Below are positions 1 through 6,646 of a DNA stretch of 8,948 nucleotides, one piece after another. Source of the stretch: Gammaproteobacteria bacterium (GTDB lineage Bacteria; Pseudomonadota; Gammaproteobacteria; Arenicellales; JAHEKD01); the NCBI GenBank assembly GCA_024638545.1, contig JAHEKD010000067.1, forward strand, positions 1 to 8,948. Direction: 5' to 3'. The notes beneath the pieces were generated by a model. The model searched no databases and was not told where the DNA came from. It was given only the letters and a program-made list of their open reading frames with translations. The first letter of the stretch is position 1. The number at the start of each line of letters is the position of its first letter. Made by a program: the position numbers and the translations under genes.

Positions 1-731
1 CGGTGATCGCGCTTTTCCGCTTCCTGCAGTTGGTACAGGTGATTTTCCAAATCTTTTTTAGTGGCCCAGGCGGTGCCGTATATGCGCTGTAACATTTCAT
101 TACCGGAATCTCCGCGCCAGTAGGCGCCGGCTACTTTCATCAGCTTGAAGTGTTTGAGATAGCCGGTGGATGGCACATGTGTGCCACGACACAAATCAGT
201 AAAATCATCCTGCTGATAAAATGAAATTTCCTCATCTTCCGGAATCGCATCGATTAATTCGATCTTGTAGGTCTCGCCACGTTCACGCACCAGTTCCTTG
301 GCCTGTTTCCTGTCTTTTGTAAATCGCGCGATTGGGATATCAGCCCTGGCCAATTTCATCATCCGCGCCTCGATTTTTTCAAAATCCTCATCGCTGAAAC
401 TGGGTGGATACGAAAAATCGTAGTAAAAACCGTTTTCGATCACCGGGCCAATAGTGACCTGCGCATCCGGGTAAAGCTGTTTCACGGCCTGGGCCATCAA
501 ATGCGCGGTTGAATGCCGGATGATTTCCAGCCCTTTTTGATCTTTGTCCGTAATGATAGAAAGCTGTGTGTCGTTATCAATAATATAAGAAGTGTCGACC
601 TGCTTGTCATTCGCCATCGCGCCAAGTGCTGCTTTGGCAAGGCCGGGACCGATTGAAGCGGCGATATCGGCAACAGAAACAGGCTGGTCGAACTCTCGTT
701 TCGAGCCATCTGGCAGTGTAATAAGGGGCAT
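1..731 (-). CDS. thrS: Threonyl-tRNA synthetase, N-terminal part (cut by left edge)
   Basis: Cytoplasmic class II synthetase that charges tRNA-Thr with threonine. The 243 visible residues begin [15 protein letters not shown]. The TGS domain covers about residues 1-61. The second additional (editing) domain follows, with H73 and H77 in HSTAH and C181 and H185 in CRGTH, matching the zinc/editing residues of the E. coli enzyme (H73, H77, C182, H186), so Ser-tRNA-Thr editing should be intact. The last visible residues (EAEKRDH) are the entry to the catalytic core, which lies outside the window; the family is usually about 640 residues. The ATG at 731 is the only reasonable start: an in-frame TAG lies a short way upstream with no other start codon between. 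No Shine-Dalgarno sequence precedes it; instead a small inverted repeat abuts the start. The divergently placed left neighbour is not visible. Identification is secure. Confidence 0.97.
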   Translation of the reverse strand, partial: MPLITLPDGSKREFDQPVSVADIAASIGPGLAKAALGAMANDKQVDTSYIIDNDTQLSIITDKDQKGLEIIRHSTAHLMAQAVKQLYPDAQVTIGPVIENGFYYDFSYPPSFSDEDFEKIEARMMKLARADIPIARFTKDRKQAKELVRERGETYKIELIDAIPEDEEISFYQQDDFTDLCRGTHVPSTGYLKHFKLMKVAGAYWRGDSGNEMLQRIYGTAWATKKDLENHLYQLQEAEKRDH

Positions 732-1043
732 ATCGATTAAACCGGACTTTAATTTATATCTCTAAAGGGTATTGTGTACAGGTTAATTCACTATCAATTT
801 CAGCCGCTGATCTCCTTTTTATCTGCCAGCAGAAATATATTCACGGCCAGGTGCTGACAAAACCACATCGCAGTAAATCTGATCGCAGAGATGAGGCATC
901 AAATTGGAATAGCGAAGTCTACACCAAATCGAACCGGAACTGAACTGCGACTACAGTCATTAAAATTTTTTTATTGGTGAGTCTTGCTTAAAAGTATTAG
1001 CGTAGGGTGTAACTGTTTATATTCTCGTAATTAGTCATGGTAG
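732..1043. other. Gene-free stretch upstream of thrS
   Basis: No open frame of convincing protein character was found on either strand. It should carry the thrS promoter and leader. A TTGATA box followed about 15 bases on by CACAAT (on the minus strand, around 775-802) is the best promoter guess, but the spacing is short. A run of T residues near 965-972 follows a weak ACTG/CAGT inverted repeat on the plus strand; nothing lies upstream on that strand for it to terminate. Confidence 0.4.
736..753 (-). promoter_or_regulatory. Small hairpin directly upstream of the thrS start
   Basis: In the thrS direction the sequence reads ATTAAA-GTCCGG-TTTAAT, a perfect 6-bp inverted repeat with a 6-base loop, ending four bases before the ATG. 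It occupies the place where a ribosome binding site is expected. E. coli thrS is repressed by its own product binding a leader that mimics tRNA-Thr, so a translational operator here is possible. However, the loop carries no CGU-like anticodon, and the stem is short and AT-rich, so this is only a candidate. Confidence 0.3.
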
Positions 1044-1198
1044 TCAACCGGGACTACCACGTTCTTGTGGTTTCGGCTGGGAACGACCATCTGCGATGAA
1101 ATCATCCCATAAATCCATGAATACACTGGCGGCATGTATCAGGTTTTTGGGGATTTTTCGCCATATTACTTCGTCGCCGCGACATAGAATTTAAACTT
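1044..1198 (-). pseudogene. VapB-type antitoxin remnant (C-terminal part)
   Basis: On the minus strand an open frame of 48 codons (1190 down to the TGA at 1044) has no usable start. It reads RGDEVIWRKIPKN, then VFMDLWDDFIADGR, and ends PQERGSPG. This order (GDEV, then I/R-rich strand, W-DDF-AD, QER near the end) is the hallmark of the C-terminal half of AbrB-like VapB/VagC antitoxins, where the DDF...QER tail wraps the VapC toxin. Just upstream in another frame the bases encode KFKF, which fits the LPKKFKF-type segment that precedes GDEV in VapB, so a frameshift seems to separate the two. The DNA-binding N-terminus is not recognisable, and no VapC frame follows downstream, where it would be expected. 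I read this as the fossil of a lost vapBC locus. The match is from memory of the family, so confidence is moderate. Confidence 0.5.
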
Positions 1199-1296
1199 CT
1201 ATTTGTTTTGGTTGATAAAAAATAAATAGGGCTTGTTATTCAGAACCGGAGTGCCTTCAAATATATCTGTAACGAATTGGAATTTCTTTATGAACT

Positions 1297-1327
1297 GATG
1301 TAAGCGCTTTATTTTTTGATTTACATC
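1297..1327. repeat. Inverted repeat downstream of the toxin gene
   Basis: GATGTAA at 1297-1303 and TTACATC at 1321-1327 form a perfect 7-bp inverted repeat with a 17-base AT-rich centre, about 25 bases beyond the toxin stop codon. It may fold in the transcript and act as a weak terminator or 3' stabiliser, but it is not followed by a T-run in the minus-strand direction, so it is not a canonical intrinsic terminator. Confidence 0.3.
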
Positions 1328-1351
1328 GCATCAGGATGTATAGCTGATTGT

Positions 1352-1639
1352 TTAATCATTAAGATCTCCCCTGCCCCTGCGCTCATCCCATACGCGCAAA
1401 ATTGCAATATGAACTGTCGACACGCTGTAGATATATGAAAATGGTGTTTTTGGAATCGGGAATTCGTACACGTCTTTGCGATGTGTCTTGTGCCCCATAA
1501 ATGGATTGGCTAACAGCAATTGTTCTATGGCGTGAAATTGCGACCGTGCATTACTTAGACCCTCAGAAAACACAACTTCATAATAGTGTCGCATCCATAG
1601 CAAATCCTCTCTGGCGCTCTCTAAGTAAACAATGCGCAT
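1352..1639 (-). CDS. RelE/ParE-family toxin of a type II toxin-antitoxin pair
   Basis: A 95-residue basic protein with the RelE/ParE fold signature. Residues 6-20 (LESAREDLLWMRHYY) give the first helix. Residues 31-49 carry the typical A-x-x-x-F-x-x-I-x-x-L-L-x-x-P-x-x-G pattern (ARSQF...LLLANPFMG). Residues 58-86 form the C-terminal sheet, with YEFPIP, FSYIYSV and AILRVWDERRG, the last equivalent to the ILRVxHxRR end of ParE. Toxins of this family either poison DNA gyrase (ParE) or cleave mRNA on the ribosome (RelE); which applies here cannot be told from the sequence, though the form looks closer to ParE. Its ATG shares one base with the antitoxin's TAA stop (TAATG), so translation is coupled and antitoxin comes first. 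Length is normal and the frame is intact, so it is probably functional. Confidence 0.88.
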   Translation of the reverse strand: MRIVYLESAREDLLWMRHYYEVVFSEGLSNARSQFHAIEQLLLANPFMGHKTHRKDVYEFPIPKTPFSYIYSVSTVHIAILRVWDERRGRGDLND

Positions 1640-1920
1640 TATTTGTTATATTTAATATCTAACTCCGGTGGTGATAGCTCGTTATCGCTTCCCCACGAAT
1701 CCACCCACGCGCCCATTGCTTCACTTGAAATGAAGTTGCCCTGCCCTGCGCATGCAATTGCTTCGTCAATCGCTTTACGTTTTAGCTCGCGTGCGTTGAG
1801 TTCCTTTTCTATTGCCATGTTTGCAAAATAGGTTTCTGAACGGTTCATTAGCTTAGCTTCACGCCTGAGACGCTCTTTTATGCTTTTGTCCATGCGGATT
1901 GAAAAGGGTACGTTTGTCAT
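1639..1920 (-). CDS. Ribbon-helix-helix antitoxin partnering the RelE/ParE toxin
   Basis: A 93-residue protein. Residues 2-9 (TNVPFSIR) are the DNA-contacting beta strand of a ribbon-helix-helix dimer, residues 11-25 the first helix, MNRS at 25-28 the turn, and 29-42 the second helix. The C-terminal arm (EAMGAWVDSWGSDNEL, residues 67-82, then SPPELD) is the segment that in such antitoxins binds and neutralises the toxin. It is expected to repress its own promoter, alone and more strongly with the toxin; the palindromes just upstream are the likely sites. The first ATG is preferred over M10 because it keeps the DNA-binding strand; GAGG lies 11 bases upstream, rather far for a Shine-Dalgarno. 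The toxin gene follows with a one-base overlap. Confidence 0.87.
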   Translation of the reverse strand: MTNVPFSIRMDKSIKERLRREAKLMNRSETYFANMAIEKELNARELKRKAIDEAIACAGQGNFISSEAMGAWVDSWGSDNELSPPELDIKYNK

Positions 1921-1946
1921 TTTTTACATAACCTCTATTCGTCATG

Positions 1947-1975
1947 TAGTTAATATAACTATAATGTATTACATT
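1947..1975. promoter_or_regulatory. Paired palindromic operator of the toxin-antitoxin operon
   Basis: Two perfect inverted repeats lie side by side. TAGTTA-ATA-TAACTA is at 1947-1961 and AATGTA-T-TACATT at 1963-1975, with centres 15 bp apart. The second covers the proposed -10 box and the first lies at the expected transcription start. Spaced palindromes over the promoter are the usual arrangement for ribbon-helix-helix antitoxin autoregulation. Being AT-rich, either repeat could arise by chance; the two together at this place are more convincing. Confidence 0.5.
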
Positions 1976-1990
1976 GCAGTATTCTGTCAA
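1958..1990 (-). promoter_or_regulatory. Sigma-70 promoter of the toxin-antitoxin operon
   Basis: On the minus strand a perfect -35 box TTGACA (1990-1985) is followed after 16 bases by TACATT (1968-1963) as -10; TATAGT (1963-1958) is a better box but lies 21 bases away. Transcription would begin near 1955, leaving a leader of roughly 35 bases before the antitoxin ATG. Confidence 0.55.
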
Positions 1991-2207
1991 GCGTACGAGT
2001 TTAAGATGCTCTGTATAGCCAGATCATTATCGTGTTCGACGAAGCAGCCTATCGTTTCATATTTGAGGGCATGTGACCTGGCAGATCTATTACCATAGAC
2101 ATTTTGGAAGATGTTGTGCATATTCTGGACGAACGTGAACGCTGATTGTGGATCGTGAACACCAAAGGGGAAAAGCATTATTTCTTAAAAATGAAAAAAC
2201 AATACTC

Positions 2208-2513
2208 TTATATTATTTGTACGCTGATAGTGGTCACTTTTGGATGCTGATTAACATCATGCGCACAGGCATATTCCGCAAAACCGCCCCAGTTGTCCCA
2301 GAGATCTCCGAACACTTCGTCTCCTGGCTGGAAACGGGTGACTTGGATGCCAACTGCCTCGACTGTTCCTGCTATGTCAGCGCCGAGTTTCTGCTTTCCG
2401 GCCTTTGGCTTTAGGAGCCCGAACATGAAGCGGTTGATAAAAGGTGTACCGTTCAGGAACTCCCAATCCCACGAGTTGATGGATGATGCGTGAACTTTCC
2501 CTTTACCTACGTG
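2208..2513 (-). pseudogene. Truncated MDR-type alcohol dehydrogenase / quinone reductase
   Basis: The minus-strand frame encodes part of the GroES-like N-terminal domain of a zinc-independent medium-chain dehydrogenase/NADPH:quinone oxidoreductase. Visible blocks are KVHASSINSWDWEFL, then GTPFINRFMFGLLKPK, LGADIAGTVEAVG, VTRFQPGDEVFGD and WGGFAEYACA. In intact proteins of about 320 residues these are roughly residues 30-105. After EYACA (around 2265) the match stops and unrelated codons run to a stop at 2208, so the whole NADPH-binding Rossmann domain is missing. The amino end is also broken: an in-frame TGA sits at 2514-2516, and the expected first strand is only hinted at in another frame (WLRECGETV, about 2520-2552). 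An ATG exists inside the fragment at 2426 but cannot start a working enzyme. It is a non-functional relic, probably brought or cut by recombination near the tRNA gene. Confidence 0.8.
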
Positions 2514-2596
2514 TCACCGTTTCGCCACATTCGCGCAGCCAGAAAAAAGATCCAGATAAACACAACGATGATACCCATGCGTTGGATGAGGTATTT

Positions 2597-2618
2597 TTCA
2601 TCTGAAATTCATCTGAAA
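2597..2618. repeat. 11-bp perfect tandem duplication
   Basis: TTCATCTGAAA occurs twice without a gap (2597-2607 and 2608-2618). A tandem copy of this size looks like replication slippage, and would shift any reading frame crossing it. It lies between the dehydrogenase relic and the tRNA, in DNA that already looks degraded. Confidence 0.7.
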
Positions 2619-2672
2619 CACATTTAGGCTAGCAGAAAGTAAGTGTGAGTCACGGTAAGTGCTTGAATTATA

Positions 2673-2747
2673 TGGTAGGCGCGAGTGGGATCGAACCACC
2701 GACCACCACCATGTCAAGGTGGTGCTCTACCACTGAGCTACGCGCCT
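2673..2747 (-). tRNA. tRNA-Val, anticodon GAC
   Basis: A complete 75-base cloverleaf on the minus strand. The acceptor stem AGGCGCG/CGCGCCT is perfect, the D stem is GCTC/GAGC with loop AGTGGTA, and the anticodon stem CCACC/GGTGG encloses the loop TTGACAT with anticodon GAC (2713-2715). The variable loop is five bases, the T arm GGTGG-TTCGATC-CCACT has one G-U pair, and the discriminator A is followed by encoded CCA. It reads valine codon GUC (and GUU). It marks the right border of the accessory zone. I found no second copy of its 3' end nearby that would indicate an attachment site. Confidence 0.96.
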
Positions 2748-2762
2748 GCAATCTTCAACGTG

Positions 2763-2791
2763 GATATATAGCCTATTCTGCAGACTGATAA
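2763..2791 (-). promoter_or_regulatory. Likely promoter of tRNA-Val
   Basis: On the minus strand TTATCA (2791-2786) and TATATC (2768-2763) are 17 bases apart and would start transcription about nine bases before the tRNA. An overlapping TATATA gives an alternative -10. The -35 match is modest. Confidence 0.35.
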
Positions 2792-3207
2792 TCCAATTGC
2801 ATGCCAGTATATATTGTGCTTTTTCTAATACATGCCGGTCTATAAAAAATGGTAACGGACAATATCACAGAACCGCACAGCCTTCAATAATCAGTTGGCT
2901 TGTTAAGAATTTTGTGCCCTCTAACGCCTGTATATTCAGCAATAAAACTTCTGGTTAGTGCTTATCAGCTCCAAAACCGACAAACAGCAGATAAGTTGCC
3001 TAAACGCATGCTGGAACGTGTTTATAGTGTCTCTGTGAAGTATTTTACAGTTACTGATTTATTTTGATTTATCCCGGCAGCCCTCACAGGATACAGCTAT
3101 AGATTAATAATTCAACTACCATTGCCCTTCATATTACAATAATACTAATATGCCAGACAGGTTGAGTGAGCTGCTGTTATCGATTAAAAGCAATTTGTGC
3201 TTATATC

Positions 3208-3216
3208 TGTTATAAC
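3208..3216 (+). promoter_or_regulatory. Extended -10 promoter candidate for the MltF-like gene
   Basis: TG-T-TATAAC has the TGn extension and a five-of-six -10 match, with no -35 box at the right distance. The start point would be near 3223, giving a leader of about 20 bases. Confidence 0.3.
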
Positions 3217-3244
3217 TGATTGAAGATGTGAATAAAATCTGCAA

Positions 3245-4780
3245 ATGAAAAGATTGAAGTTTCTAATGTATTTTACATGCTTGATAGTAACTATTGTAAT
3301 TTTTTACTCGTCGAATAATTTGCAAAGTGTGCTTGAAACGACTTCTCCATCACAGCAGGCAAAGACAAGTAAGACAGCCGTCTCTGAATCAGTAATATCA
3401 AATAAGACTGCCACCTTTGAAGCAGCGGATACGTCTGACACCACGACGGAACAGGCCGTGATAGAAAGAGTATCAACACCCGCATTCGGTGACTTAATGC
3501 AGATAAGAGACCGTCGCCTTTTGAGAGTTCTGGTGGCTTACAGTAATACTAACTTTTTCTTCGATGGACCGGCTTTCAGGGGCTTTGATTATGAAATCAT
3601 GCGTGAGTACGAAAAATACCTGAACAGAAATACTGCTAATGAATCAGATAAAATTCGGGCCACATTTATCGTAAAACCTTTTGCAGACATTCTTGGCGAG
3701 CTGGTCGCTGGGCGTGGTGATATTGCAATCGCTAATTTTACAATCACACCCGAGAGAAAAAAAATTGTTAGTTTTACTGAACCATATATATCCAACGTAA
3801 ATGAAGTTGTGGTGCAAAACAAATCCTACAGCGGCCTGGATTCAATTGATGACCTGTCCGGAAAAACGCTTTACTTGCTTGCCGGCAGCAGTTATCTCGA
3901 GCATACAGAAAACTTGAATGATCAGTTTAAGGACAAAAATCTGAGACCGCTGAACATCATCGAGGCAGAAGTGGAACTTTCAACCGAGGATATATTTGAA
4001 ATGCTTAACGCCAATGTATACTCATTAACAGTTGCTGATGACTTTAAAGCCCGAACCTGGGAGAGTGTCTTGCCTAACTTGAAAGTTCGCGAGGATCTCG
4101 TTATTAATTCGGGCGGCCAGATTGCCTGGGCCGTGCGCAAGGAGTCAGTAGATCTGCTGGCTAGTTTAAACGGATTTATCGAGACAGTACGTGAAGGCAG
4201 TTTGCTTGGGAACATTTTTTTCAAACGCTATTACGAAAATTCCAAATGGATCGATAACCCGACCACTCCAAACCAAGTATCACGTCTGGATAAATATAAA
4301 TCAGTTATCCAGAAATATGCTGAAAAATACGAATTTGACTGGCTTTCAATCGCAGCAATGGCCTACCAGGAATCCAGGCTCGACCAGTCGGTGGTGAGTC
4401 CCGCAGGTGCTGTCGGCATCATGCAGATCAAGCCAAAGACAGCTGCATCGGACGTTGTTGGCATTACCGATATTTCCAACCCGGAAAAAAATATAAACGC
4501 CGGTATCAAATATCTGGCCTATTTGCGTGAACGGTACTTTACATCACCGGAAATAGCGCTTGAAGATCGGGTTGATTTTACCTGGGCCGCTTATAATGCT
4601 GGTCCTGCCCGTATTGCTGAATTACGGGAAATTGCTGCTGACAAAGGTTACGATCCTAACAAGTGGTTTTCAAACGTCGAGCGAATTGCTGCACGAGAAA
4701 TTGGTCAGGAGACAGTTCGTTATGTGGCGAATGTGAACAAATACTATATTGCCTACAAGCTGGCCGAAGAAAATTTATAA
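3245..4780 (+). CDS. MltF-like membrane-bound lytic transglycosylase with solute-binding domain
   Basis: A 511-residue envelope protein. Residues 7-22 form a hydrophobic signal/anchor, and 25-85 a Ser/Thr-rich linker. Residues about 88-335 are a family 3 solute-binding domain: DRRLLRVLVAY opens it, and RGDIAIANFTITPERKKIVSFTEPY (157-181, quoted as blocks RGDIA, TITPERK, FTEPY) is its signature stretch. Residues 350-505 are a soluble-lytic-transglycosylase domain with catalytic Glu376 in AYQESRLD, then GAVGIMQI (388-395), NPEKNINAG (412-420), AAYNAGPARI (448-457) and the end motif ETVRYVANV (489-497). MltF enzymes cut peptidoglycan without water, leaving 1,6-anhydromuropeptides; the binding domain is thought to control the enzyme in response to a ligand. 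Length and domain order fit the family (about 480-520). The start is the first ATG, with only a weak ribosome site. It lies 309 bases before the BCCT operon, probably as its own unit. Confidence 0.9.
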   Translation: MKRLKFLMYFTCLIVTIVIFYSSNNLQSVLETTSPSQQAKTSKTAVSESVISNKTATFEAADTSDTTTEQAVIERVSTPAFGDLMQIRDRRLLRVLVAYSNTNFFFDGPAFRGFDYEIMREYEKYLNRNTANESDKIRATFIVKPFADILGELVAGRGDIAIANFTITPERKKIVSFTEPYISNVNEVVVQNKSYSGLDSIDDLSGKTLYLLAGSSYLEHTENLNDQFKDKNLRPLNIIEAEVELSTEDIFEMLNANVYSLTVADDFKARTWESVLPNLKVREDLVINSGGQIAWAVRKESVDLLASLNGFIETVREGSLLGNIFFKRYYENSKWIDNPTTPNQVSRLDKYKSVIQKYAEKYEFDWLSIAAMAYQESRLDQSVVSPAGAVGIMQIKPKTAASDVVGITDISNPEKNINAGIKYLAYLRERYFTSPEIALEDRVDFTWAAYNAGPARIAELREIAADKGYDPNKWFSNVERIAAREIGQETVRYVANVNKYYIAYKLAEENL

Positions 4781-5089
4781 GCAAATTATTCTTAAAGATA
4801 AAAATATTTTCTTTACATTAATAATGTGTTCCGTTAATTTATAAATTTACGTCGCTTTAAGATTTGATTTTAGCGTCTATTAGGTGATATGGTTGTTTCG
4901 TGGCAATTGATTTAGCCTATACATAACATAGACGAGAAAATCAGAGGAGATTAGTTATTATTTATTCCCCTTTTGCAATACTGTAAATTATTGTATCTGA
5001 TCGAGATATAAATGCAGAATGTATCGACTCGGCACTTCAAAATCGTCTACTCAATCAAATCAAGAATTACATAAAAGGAGATATAAGCT
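4781..5089. other. AT-rich regulatory spacer before the BCCT operon
   Basis: No gene is seen in these 309 bases. The left end after the MltF-like stop has an AT-only-like hairpin (AAAGA...TCTTT, about 4794-4814), too weak to call a terminator. ACATTA-A-TAATGT (4815-4827) and TATCT-GATCG-AGATA (4994-5008) are perfect short inverted repeats that could bind a regulator. The second lies within about 100 bases of the BCCT start. TATAAA at 5007-5012 is a good -10 hexamer without a matching -35. Confidence 0.45.
4893..4926 (+). promoter_or_regulatory. Possible stress-type (sigma-S-like) promoter of the BCCT operon
   Basis: CTATACATAA at 4917-4926 resembles the sigma-S extended -10 (CTATACTTAA) with one mismatch. 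TTGTTT at 4893-4898 is a possible -35 with a long 19-base spacer. Osmolyte uptake genes are often under sigma-S, which makes this attractive, but in AT-rich DNA such a match can be accidental. The transcript leader would be about 155 bases. Confidence 0.28.
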
Positions 5090-6646
5090 ATGAATAAGGT
5101 AATGGCTATTTCACTGGCATTATCCGGTGCGATTGCGGCATGGGGCATATTCGCCCCTGAATCCATGACCGGTGCTGCACAGGGGTTTATTAGTTACGTA
5201 TTGACCGCGCTGGACTGGTTTTATTTGCTGCTATGCACCACATTTCTGGTAATCATGGCGGTGCTGGCATTTAGTAAATACGGCAAAATTAAGCTTGGTC
5301 ACGATGATGAGGTGCCGGAATTTAGCACAGGTTCATGGGTCGCCATGCTGTTTGCTGCGGGCATGGGCTCAGGTCTCTTGTTCTGGGGCGTTGCCGAACC
5401 GATCTACCATTTTGTAACCCCACCGGATACCGAAGGTGGCACGGCAGCGGCAGCGCGACAGGCATTTGTGATTACAAATTTTCACTGGGGTTTGCACGCC
5501 TGGTCTATTTATGGCTGTTGCGCACTTGTCATTGCCTATTTCACCTTCAGACTGAATCTGCCTTCAATGGTGTCTACGCCAATCAAGGTTGGATTTAAGA
5601 ATATTTTCAAACCAGGCACATTGAATGCAATTGGCGGAACCGCGGACATTCTTGCGGTGTTGTCAGTAGTGTTTGGGTTGGCAGGATCCCTGGCCATGGG
5701 AACGCTGATGGTGCGCTCAGGCATGCATTCGGTGTTTGGTACTGCCCTGTCTTCGACAATGAGTTACATCATAATTGCCGTTATGACGGTTTGCTTCTTG
5801 CTGTCTGCCTGTACCGGCGTTGACAAGGGCATAAAAATACTCAGCAATATCAACATGATAACGGCTGTTGGCATATTGCTGATTGTTCTATTCGGTGGCC
5901 CGACCGCTTACCTGCTACAGGTGTTTGTTTATTCGATTGGTGATTATCTGTTTCAACTTATTCCAATATCCTTTAAAACCTACAGTTATCAAACTTTTTC
6001 ATGGAACTGGTTTCATGGCTGGACGCTAACCTACCTGATCTGGTGGCTGGCATGGGGTCCGTTTGTCGGCATATTCGTAGCCCGGATAAGCCGCGGCCGC
6101 ACAATCAAGGAGTTTGTTATTTATGTGGTCGGTGTTCCAACGCTTGCATCGATGCTTTGGTTTGCCACCTTCGGTGGTGCTGCGATTCATATTGAAATGT
6201 TTGGTGCAGGTATTTCAGAAAAGGTATTTTCAGATGTATCGGCTGCATTATTTGCATTTTTTGAATTTTTTCCCGGCACAACTGTTTTAAATTTTCTCTC
6301 TGTGTGCCTGATTTTCATTTTCCTGGTCACCAGCGCCGATTCGGGAACCTTTGTCATCAGCATGATGACCAGCAACGGCAGCTTGAATCCTGTTACCAAG
6401 CTCAAGCTCACATGGGGGCTGATTATCAGCGGCATTACTTTGGCTACTATCGCAACTGAAAGCGTGACGGTTGCCAAAGCGATGGCGATAACCGGCGCTA
6501 TCCCGTTCACGGTGATTATCATGCTGCAGCTTATTGCTTTTTTCAGGATTGTCCGTGACGACCACATGGTCAAGGAATCCAGCACTAAGGTACGAGCTGT
6601 GATGCCGGAACCCGCGGAAACTGATAAAGCTGAAGCACCCGCTTAA
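5090..6646 (+). CDS. BCCT-family betaine/choline/carnitine transporter
   Basis: A 518-residue inner-membrane carrier with the 12-helix LeuT-fold pattern. The glycine-rich helix reads AGMGSGLLFWGVAEP (90-104). The aromatic substrate box is complete: W133, W138 and Y141 in FHWGLHAWSIY, and W318, W319, W322 in YLIWWLAW, equivalent to BetP W189, W194, Y197, W373, W374 and W377. A89, M92, F411, T414 and S415 (in FLVTSADSGT) match the Na2 site of BetP, so sodium-coupled uptake of a quaternary ammonium or sulfonium solute is expected; the exact substrate is not readable. The usual Trp before IWW is Leu316. Both ends are short (C-tail about 30 residues, rich in E, K, A), without BetP's long osmosensing tail. 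AAGGAG stands 9 bases before the ATG. The next gene's ribosome site overlaps its stop, so the two are translationally coupled. Confidence 0.95.
   Translation: MNKVMAISLALSGAIAAWGIFAPESMTGAAQGFISYVLTALDWFYLLLCTTFLVIMAVLAFSKYGKIKLGHDDEVPEFSTGSWVAMLFAAGMGSGLLFWGVAEPIYHFVTPPDTEGGTAAAARQAFVITNFHWGLHAWSIYGCCALVIAYFTFRLNLPSMVSTPIKVGFKNIFKPGTLNAIGGTADILAVLSVVFGLAGSLAMGTLMVRSGMHSVFGTALSSTMSYIIIAVMTVCFLLSACTGVDKGIKILSNINMITAVGILLIVLFGGPTAYLLQVFVYSIGDYLFQLIPISFKTYSYQTFSWNWFHGWTLTYLIWWLAWGPFVGIFVARISRGRTIKEFVIYVVGVPTLASMLWFATFGGAAIHIEMFGAGISEKVFSDVSAALFAFFEFFPGTTVLNFLSVCLIFIFLVTSADSGTFVISMMTSNGSLNPVTKLKLTWGLIISGITLATIATESVTVAKAMAITGAIPFTVIIMLQLIAFFRIVRDDHMVKESSTKVRAVMPEPAETDKAEAPA

Larger units (their letters stand above)
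2748..3244. other. Gene-free stretch between tRNA-Val and the MltF-like gene
   Basis: Stop codons are frequent in all frames, and no fragment of a recognisable protein, RNA gene or mobile element was found. It is AT-rich and should hold the divergent promoters of the tRNA (left end) and of the downstream gene (right end). A 21-codon frame from the ATG at 3150 has no ribosome binding site and is not called. Confidence 0.5.

Noticed and set aside
965..990. T-run after an ACTG/CAGT repeat as a terminator on the plus strand
   Set aside because: Four-base stem and no upstream plus-strand gene.
2005..2145. Plus-strand frame with protein-like character (FDEAAYRFIFEGM, stop, then EDVVHILDERER)
   Set aside because: One internal TGA, no start or ribosome site, and no family I can name; could be another relic but is not supported.
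1987..2178. 63-residue minus-strand frame upstream of the antitoxin
   Set aside because: No family character; it runs into the -35 box of the toxin-antitoxin promoter and has no ribosome site.
2191..2250. 19-codon plus-strand frame resembling a lipoprotein signal peptide ending in TFGC
   Set aside because: It stops right after the Cys, the lipobox is poor, and no ribosome site is well placed. Chance or the stub of a lost gene.
2507..2578. Minus-strand 23-residue hydrophobic frame starting MGIIVVFIW
   Set aside because: No ribosome site, lies in degraded DNA over the amino end of the dehydrogenase relic, and T/A-rich DNA easily encodes hydrophobic runs.
3150..3215. Possible leader peptide of 21 residues before the MltF-like gene
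   Set aside because: No Shine-Dalgarno, no run of regulatory codons, no attenuator-like hairpin after it.
4794..4814. Hairpin after the MltF-like gene as an intrinsic terminator
   Set aside because: Stem is almost only A-T with a mismatch and is not followed by a clear T-run.
6187..6585. Long open frame opposite the BCCT gene
   Set aside because: Antisense shadow of a membrane-protein gene with no start signal or recognisable domain.
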